A DNA stretch of 64,000 nucleotides from Glaciecola sp. UBA2563 (GTDB lineage Bacteria > Pseudomonadota > Gammaproteobacteria > Enterobacterales > Alteromonadaceae). Below are positions 63,668-64,000 of the stretch, piece after piece. The notes beneath the pieces were generated by a model. It did not search any database. It was not told the DNA's origin and saw only the letters and a list, made by a program, of their open reading frames with translations. The stretch covers positions 22,785 through 86,784 of the forward strand of contig DDLV01000036.1 of NCBI GenBank assembly GCA_002340325.1, written 5' to 3'. Each line of letters begins with the position of its first letter. The first letter of the stretch is position 1. Made by a program: the position numbers and the translations under genes.

Positions 63668-63866
63668 TTGGCCGGTATCCGGGCTGACAACAGCGTATGA
63701 AACCTTCCCATAATCTATCATTACAAGATAACGATAGATTACAGTGGATGACCTATCCGAGTCGGATATATTCAAGCTTTATGTTGATGACCGTTGCGGG
63801 GGCAGCTCAGGATTTAGACCTGATTCCCGATTATCCAAATTTACTTTGGCACCAAAAACCCGCGTA
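63668..63866 (-). ncRNA. Cobalamin riboswitch upstream of btuB
   Basis: On the minus strand the leader contains GGTGCC, the B12 box GAGCTGCCCCCGCAACGG with the preceding GGGAA, then a GCCACTG-like CCACTG near 63735, GGGAAGG and CAGCCCGGATACCGGCC. This is the AdoCbl riboswitch core in order and spacing. It ends about 77 bases before the btuB start, so control of translation or early termination by B12 is expected. Confidence 0.92.
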
Positions 63867-63967
63867 ATATAACCTCAACAGGTAATTTTTCAAGCTATAA
63901 GTATCACAATTCCAAAAAAGTGCCGAAATCCTAGTTTAGGCCTAATGCGGGACGTTTGAGCGGCAAG

Positions 63968-64000
63968 GCGCCTAGCGTAGGGATGTTGATTTTTAAAAGT
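63968..64000. repeat. Start of a palindromic repeat element, copy 2 (cut by the window end)
   Basis: These 33 bases are the exact reverse complement of 7960-7992 in the element at 7838-8032. The preceding bases (AATGC then TTGAGCG) also resemble its arm. The rest lies beyond the window. Confidence 0.8.

Noticed and set aside
1..64000. tRNA, rRNA, CRISPR, prophage or transposase genes
   Set aside because: None recognised on either strand; apart from short palindromic repeats and the 516-bp duplication there is no array or mobile-element gene.

Overview
The window looks like a chromosomal segment of a marine gammaproteobacterium, most likely of the Alteromonadales (Alteromonas/Glaciecola/Paraglaciecola-like). 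I infer this from the gene content: RlmG, RND efflux, several TonB-dependent receptors, a CioAB-type oxidase, WS/DGAT with phasins, a B12-riboswitch-controlled BtuB, and moderately AT-rich DNA with palindromic dispersed repeats. I see no rRNA, tRNA, CRISPR array, integrase or transposase.

Layout. 1-3.0 kb: tail of a PQQ-type sugar dehydrogenase, its terminator, and a three-gene set (GNAT with Cys cluster, OrdL/DadA-like FAD oxidase, DUF6671 zinc-ribbon protein). 3.3-7.8 kb: RND efflux adaptor and pump, then a 195-bp palindromic repeat. 8.3-15.6 kb: housekeeping genes (cyclophilin, RlmG, AlkB-like, BolA, ChrA, a TPR-GGDEF diguanylate cyclase, a DUF1439-like protein).

15.6-31.8 kb is a neutral-lipid storage locus. 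It holds a TetR regulator, two phasins, a DUF3336 patatin lipase, an HAD-PlsC fusion, PlsB, WS/DGAT, GpsA and a monoacylglycerol-lipase-like hydrolase. Together these cover glycerol-3-phosphate synthesis, two acylations, probably dephosphorylation, final acylation, granule coating and lipolysis. No PHA synthase is visible. A near-identical 18-bp site lies upstream of the TetR gene and of the second phasin. The locus is interrupted at 18.7-22.9 kb by accessory DNA: a RES-Xre toxin-antitoxin pair between two copies of the 3' end of the patatin gene (the second copy is dead), then a 5'-truncated Rhs toxin tail with a translationally coupled putative immunity gene.

31.8-43.5 kb: SLC13 permease, cioAB with a GbsR/MarR-type regulator, a second long palindromic element, an XRE/MmyB-type regulator divergent from a DUF2834 protein, a SPOR lipoprotein, a gene-poor stretch with a frameshifted remnant, then a branched-chain-amino-acid-type binding protein beside a chemoreceptor.

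43.6-56.5 kb (minus strand) is a tightly packed nine-gene array: sigma54 activator with PrpR_N-like sensor, TonB receptor, CaiB CoA-transferase, HMG-CoA-lyase-type enzyme, HyuA, HyuB, N-carbamoylsarcosine-amidase-like hydrolase, DUF1439 lipoprotein and SMP-30 lactonase. Upstream sit a -24/-12 promoter candidate and two TTTCA-N3-TGAAA palindromes 20 bp apart. This is the best candidate for an undescribed catabolic system. 56.8-64 kb: a PIN-domain remnant, a serine hydrolase, a VOC protein, a SulP transporter, a DsbA-like protein with CPVC, and BtuB preceded by a cobalamin riboswitch. The window ends inside another copy of the palindromic repeat.
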